A stretch of 64,000 bases of DNA from positions 1-64,000 of the forward strand of contig NZ_MCZZ01000172.1 in NCBI RefSeq assembly GCF_002875705.1, in the 5' to 3' direction. Each line of letters opens with the position of its first letter. Positions within the stretch are counted from its first letter, which is position 1. The DNA comes from Vibrio sp. 10N.261.45.E2 (GTDB taxonomy: Bacteria; Pseudomonadota; Gammaproteobacteria; Enterobacterales; Vibrionaceae). Positions 61,024-64,000 of the stretch are shown here, in pieces. A program made the position numbers and the translations under genes. The notes beneath the pieces are model-generated. The model did not search any database. It was not told where the DNA came from and saw nothing but the letters and a program-made list of their open reading frames with translations.

Positions 61024-62601
61024 TTATAGTGAGCCAACAAATGTCACTGTTGAGCGCGGAGGCACAAGGTAATCGTCTTGTTCTTTTTCTAATTCAACCA
61101 ACGCCAAATCATGCTGCGCATTGGTAATGTGTGTTGTATAAGTGGCAGAATTAACAACGCCTTCTAAGTTAATAGAAACATTCTCTACCTTGTCACTCGT
61201 ATTAACGGCAACAATCACCACTTTATCTTGTGTTGGACTGACATAAGCCGATGCCATCAAGCCATCAAGGTTGTCTACCCCACTCAGTTCTACACGCTGA
61301 TAACCCGGGCGAACAAAGCGACTGAAGTTACCGACAGTCCACATCATTTTCGAATCTTCTACCGTATTGGCTTCTAAAGATGGGTCAATTTTCACCATAC
61401 CATCTTTGTAATCATATGGCGTCAAACCTAACCACCAATGCCATGCTGAAGCGTTCAAACGAGTCAGGTCTCGATGCATGATACGCCCCACATGTAACGC
61501 ATAATCCATATCATCAGCCTCAAAGCCATGACCATCAAAGTCACGAGAATAACCGCCACCACCCAAGATGCTCATTTCACTCATCCAAATTTCTGCACCC
61601 GGAGACACATCCTGTAGGTTTCCATATGTCATATCACGCAGCTTGCCTAAACGGTCTGGCCAAGCGTCAGAAAAGTAGCCATGTACTGAGATTTGGTTAC
61701 CAATAATGTCTCTAATTTCAGGATCCCCTAACAGTTCATCAATGTAGTTTCGGTACAAGCCAACACCACGAGAATTCATACCATTAGTTTGAGATGAACC
61801 GTCAAAGTTACGCTTATAAGCATCACGAAGTGCTGCTGTGAATTCGACCACTTCACCGCCATCAATATGAATGTCGCTACGAATACCCGCTTCGGTCAGC
61901 TTTTTATCTAAACTACGGTATACCGCTTTAACTTCTTGCATATTGTAGCGATTGCCTTCTTGAGTCTGTCCTTCCCATTCCCACGTTGGCTCGTTAATTG
62001 GACTGATGTAATTAACCGGGATCCCTACTTCTTCACTACGTAAGTAGGTCAACACTTCAACCAAAAAGTCGGAAAATGCATCCACATTTTCAGGTTTAAG
62101 GTTAGTAGAGCCTAGGTCATCAGCTGCCGTTGGGTGAGTTAAGCCGTTTTTTGTTAGGTAATGCGGTGGGCTATTAGAAAACGCGATAAAGTTATCGACA
62201 CCACGTTGATGAGCCTCTTGCATGAAACGAATTTGTCCTTGCTGCTTAGTCGTGTCTATTGCGCCACCCGGCTCAGGGACCAATAATTCCGCACGGCGTA
62301 ATGGATCACGAATAAAGCTACCATCACCTTGCTCGGTACTGCCTGCACCTATATTAAATCGCCACGCTGTTAAGCCAATACCATTGTCAGTAGAGAACAA
62401 TAAATCAGCGAGGTGGTCGATAGCCGCATCGTCCCCTTTTTTCTGCCACTTGTTAATTGTTGGGTTAATAGACCAAGCATCCGAAGCACCAAAGCTGTGT
62501 ATTGTTTGTTTGGTATTTTCAATTTCCACATCTAGTGTTTGGGCATAACTCGGCACTGACAGTATTGATGCGACTGCCATTGATAATAATATTTTTCTCA
62601 T
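61024..62601 (-). CDS. GH30-family glycoside hydrolase (endo-beta-1,6-galactanase-like)
   Basis: A 525-residue secreted enzyme with a signal peptide ending S-Y-A-Q (1-20). The GH30 core is H-S-F-G-A-S-D-A-W near 36-44, F-S-N-S-P-P-H-Y-L-T near 141-150, the acid/base Glu in I-N-E-P-T-W-E-W-E (Glu near 201), and the nucleophile in W-M-S-E-M-S near 340. The W-E-W-E after the acid/base and the beta-sandwich C-terminal domain (about 430-525) recall GH30 subfamily 5 endo-beta-1,6-galactanases rather than xylanases or glucocerebrosidases. It probably cuts galactan side chains outside the cell or in the periplasm. Start of a locus with porin and symporter. Confidence 0.82.
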   Translation of the reverse strand: MRKILLSMAVASILSVPSYAQTLDVEIENTKQTIHSFGASDAWSINPTINKWQKKGDDAAIDHLADLLFSTDNGIGLTAWRFNIGAGSTEQGDGSFIRDPLRRAELLVPEPGGAIDTTKQQGQIRFMQEAHQRGVDNFIAFSNSPPHYLTKNGLTHPTAADDLGSTNLKPENVDAFSDFLVEVLTYLRSEEVGIPVNYISPINEPTWEWEGQTQEGNRYNMQEVKAVYRSLDKKLTEAGIRSDIHIDGGEVVEFTAALRDAYKRNFDGSSQTNGMNSRGVGLYRNYIDELLGDPEIRDIIGNQISVHGYFSDAWPDRLGKLRDMTYGNLQDVSPGAEIWMSEMSILGGGGYSRDFDGHGFEADDMDYALHVGRIMHRDLTRLNASAWHWWLGLTPYDYKDGMVKIDPSLEANTVEDSKMMWTVGNFSRFVRPGYQRVELSGVDNLDGLMASAYVSPTQDKVVIVAVNTSDKVENVSINLEGVVNSATYTTHITNAQHDLALVELEKEQDDYLVPPRSTVTFVGSL

Positions 62602-62661
62602 TTCACATCTCGATATTATTAATTTAATAATCGTATAGATTTAGGATATATTCAGAATTAA

Positions 62662-63618
62662 TTAGAAAGAACGGCGATATCCAAGTTTCACAAAGAAGTA
62701 ATCATCTTCCCACTGATTTTGGTTCCAATCCTGTTCAAAGTTCTCTTTATCTTCAGTTTGGTAATAAGTTTCGAATACAAACTTAGACTTATCATCTATT
62801 TTATAGTCACCCCAGAAGCCCGCTCGAATTCGCAGTTCGTCTTTATCACCGTAATCAACACTCTCTGCGTTTCGGTAGAAGGTATAGCGCACAAATGGCG
62901 TTACAGTCAGGTCATTGAATGTCTGTGTATAGTTCATACGCACTTGCCACTCTACGCGCTTTTCTTCTTCCCAAGCACGGTTATCCCCTTCGAACTCGCT
63001 TTGCTTACTGACTTCACTATATAACGTTAGTTGCAATGTTTTGTCGTAAGCCAAACGAGAGCGAACACCAAAATCTATCTCGTGATAATAGTCTGTATAG
63101 CTGGTTCTTAGGTCGTTGTTTGCTTCATCCTGACAGCCATTTTCGCCGACACAATCTTCACCACGAGGGCGATTTCTAACACCAACGGGGGCGATAAAAC
63201 CATCAAGGATTAAGTCATGGTCTTCTGCTAGGTAATACGCCATATTGTTGTAAAATCGATATTCCGTGCGGCGAGTATCATTCGCGTACATTTCATTTCG
63301 AATTTGGAATTTAGGTCCCCACCAAAAATCTTTGTACCCCTCGGACCAACCAATCGCGACATCCTGTCGAGAACGGTCATTCCAAGTTCGCTCTTCACTC
63401 TCAATCATGTGGCGGTAGCTGAAGTTAGCGTACAAAAACATAGATGAATCTTCGATTGGATTAAATTCCATTGCTATGTATGGCATGGTATTCGATCGTT
63501 GCTCTTGGTCACCCCAGTTCTCATATTCATTACCTAGCTCGATATAACCAGCCATAGTCGATGAAGAAAAAGCAAGCGCTGAGCACATCAAATAAGATGC
63601 CTTATTATTTAATTTCAT
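62662..63618 (-). CDS. Outer-membrane porin, KdgM/OmpG-like
   Basis: A 318-residue barrel protein with a signal peptide (about 1-23, ending S-T-M-A). The mature chain is dominated by aromatic/acidic alternating strands (G-Y-I-E-L-G-N-E-Y-E-N-W, R-T-E-Y-R-F-Y-N-N-M-A-Y-Y, V-T-P-F-V-R-Y-T-F-Y-R) and ends in Phe (G-Y-R-R-S-F). A pair of cysteines near 156 and 162 (D-C-V-G-E-N-G-C) may form a loop disulfide. This is the pattern of oligosaccharide porins of the KdgM/OmpG/OmpL group, which admit oligosaccharides to the periplasm. It is between the glycanase and the symporter. Confidence 0.75.
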   Translation of the reverse strand: MKLNNKASYLMCSALAFSSSTMAGYIELGNEYENWGDQEQRSNTMPYIAMEFNPIEDSSMFLYANFSYRHMIESEERTWNDRSRQDVAIGWSEGYKDFWWGPKFQIRNEMYANDTRRTEYRFYNNMAYYLAEDHDLILDGFIAPVGVRNRPRGEDCVGENGCQDEANNDLRTSYTDYYHEIDFGVRSRLAYDKTLQLTLYSEVSKQSEFEGDNRAWEEEKRVEWQVRMNYTQTFNDLTVTPFVRYTFYRNAESVDYGDKDELRIRAGFWGDYKIDDKSKFVFETYYQTEDKENFEQDWNQNQWEDDYFFVKLGYRRSF

Positions 63619-63643
63619 TGTTAACCTTTATTATTGGATATAA

Positions 63644-64000
63644 TTATGTAGAAGAAATTTCTTTTAAAACCATATTTTGATATTCACCATTCAGGCGATA
63701 TGTTTTTTGATATATATAAGCGCTAAGTAATACTAACAATGTAGGAATACCAACCATTAACGCTCTTAAACCTAATATAGTTTCTTCACTCTGCTCAATA
63801 TTAGGAACATAACCCACTGCGGTTAATCCAATGCCGACAAAGAAACCTGAAAGCGCACCTGCAAATTTAACTAGCATGGTTTGAATAGAGAAAATAATAC
63901 TTTCACTGCGGTGCCCTGTTTTGTATTCTCCATAATCGACTACGTCAGCTAACATCACTGTCGATAGGCCGTTTGATAAACCACCACCAAATTTGAGCGC
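63644..64000 (-). CDS. GPH-family sugar:cation symporter, partial (N-terminus outside window)
   Basis: Only the last 118 residues are inside the window. They hold M-L-A-D-V-V-D-Y-G-E-Y-K-T-G-H-R-S-E-S near 15-33 of the visible part, the typical GPH (MelB/YicJ/XynB-like) cytoplasmic loop, followed by two membrane segments and a charged tail. The protein imports a sugar with Na+ or H+. It is 25 bases upstream of the porin gene, so the genes are one operon that extends beyond the window. Confidence 0.88.
   Translation of the reverse strand, partial: ALKFGGGLSNGLSTVMLADVVDYGEYKTGHRSESIIFSIQTMLVKFAGALSGFFVGIGLTAVGYVPNIEQSEETILGLRALMVGIPTLLVLLSAYIYQKTYRLNGEYQNMVLKEISST

Noticed and set aside
1..64000. 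tRNA, rRNA, CRISPR arrays, insertion sequences or prophage genes
   Set aside because: No cloverleaf, regularly spaced repeat-spacer pattern, transposase or phage structural gene was recognised anywhere in the window.

Overview
The window looks like chromosomal DNA of a marine Vibrio, probably near the Splendidus clade and possibly chromosome 2. I infer this from the close match of artPIQM, glpT, gltS, sbcCD, rsuA, rof and galR to enterobacterial/vibrio families, from the pairing of a DASH cryptochrome with an FeS photolyase, and from Vibrio-like intergenic repeats. I see no rRNA, tRNA, prophage, transposase, integrase or CRISPR array.

Layout. 1-1.2 kb: the start of an HNH-type nuclease gene that runs off the left edge, and a tiny basic protein. 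1.4-4.4 kb: an arginine ABC importer operon (artP, binding protein, artQ, artM). 5-16.5 kb: mostly ordinary single genes (MsbA-like exporter, hotdog thioesterase, U32 protein with a 16-bp tandem repeat at its end, GST, patatin-like lipoprotein, GltS, a GyrI-like protein, a Rof anti-Rho protein, a c-type cytochrome and a Bam-like outer-membrane barrel). 16.5-35.8 kb: an accessory stretch of about 30 short, nearly all leftward, mostly independently initiated genes (GNAT and hexapeptide acetyltransferases including CatB, VOC/glyoxalase proteins, Nudix, HD, MBL, HAD, GFA, RraA, ASCH, STAS and several tiny twin-CxxC proteins). Its content resembles integron cassettes, but no conserved attC repeat is present; one isolated attC-like hairpin is noted. 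36-46 kb: glpT, DUF3297, GNAT, a PcfJ-like protein with a 44-residue zinc ribbon, a Usp protein, a coupled cryptochrome-photolyase-SDR operon behind a putative singlet-oxygen ECF promoter, a RIO kinase and DUF2256. 46-51 kb: sbcDC, flanked by a composite intergenic repeat. 51-58 kb: OMP barrel, LysE/ArgO exporter, GNAT, PAS-GGDEF cyclase, methyltransferase, and a Fur-box TonB receptor broken by a frameshift. 58.5-64 kb: LysR regulator, a GalR-type regulator and a leftward locus of GH30 glycanase, outer-membrane porin and GPH sugar symporter (cut by the right edge), which reads as a galactan-use locus.

The most interesting items are: the photolyase operon with its TGATCT-N18-TAAGCG promoter and iron-sulfur cysteine spacing; the GalR/GH30/porin/symporter locus; an A8 run that puts the first codons of a nucleotidyltransferase out of frame with the rest; the frameshifted TonB receptor; several genes of 42-44 residues with clear ribosome binding sites; and a recurring type of small twin-CxxC protein. 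Everything here was read by eye; no database search was run.
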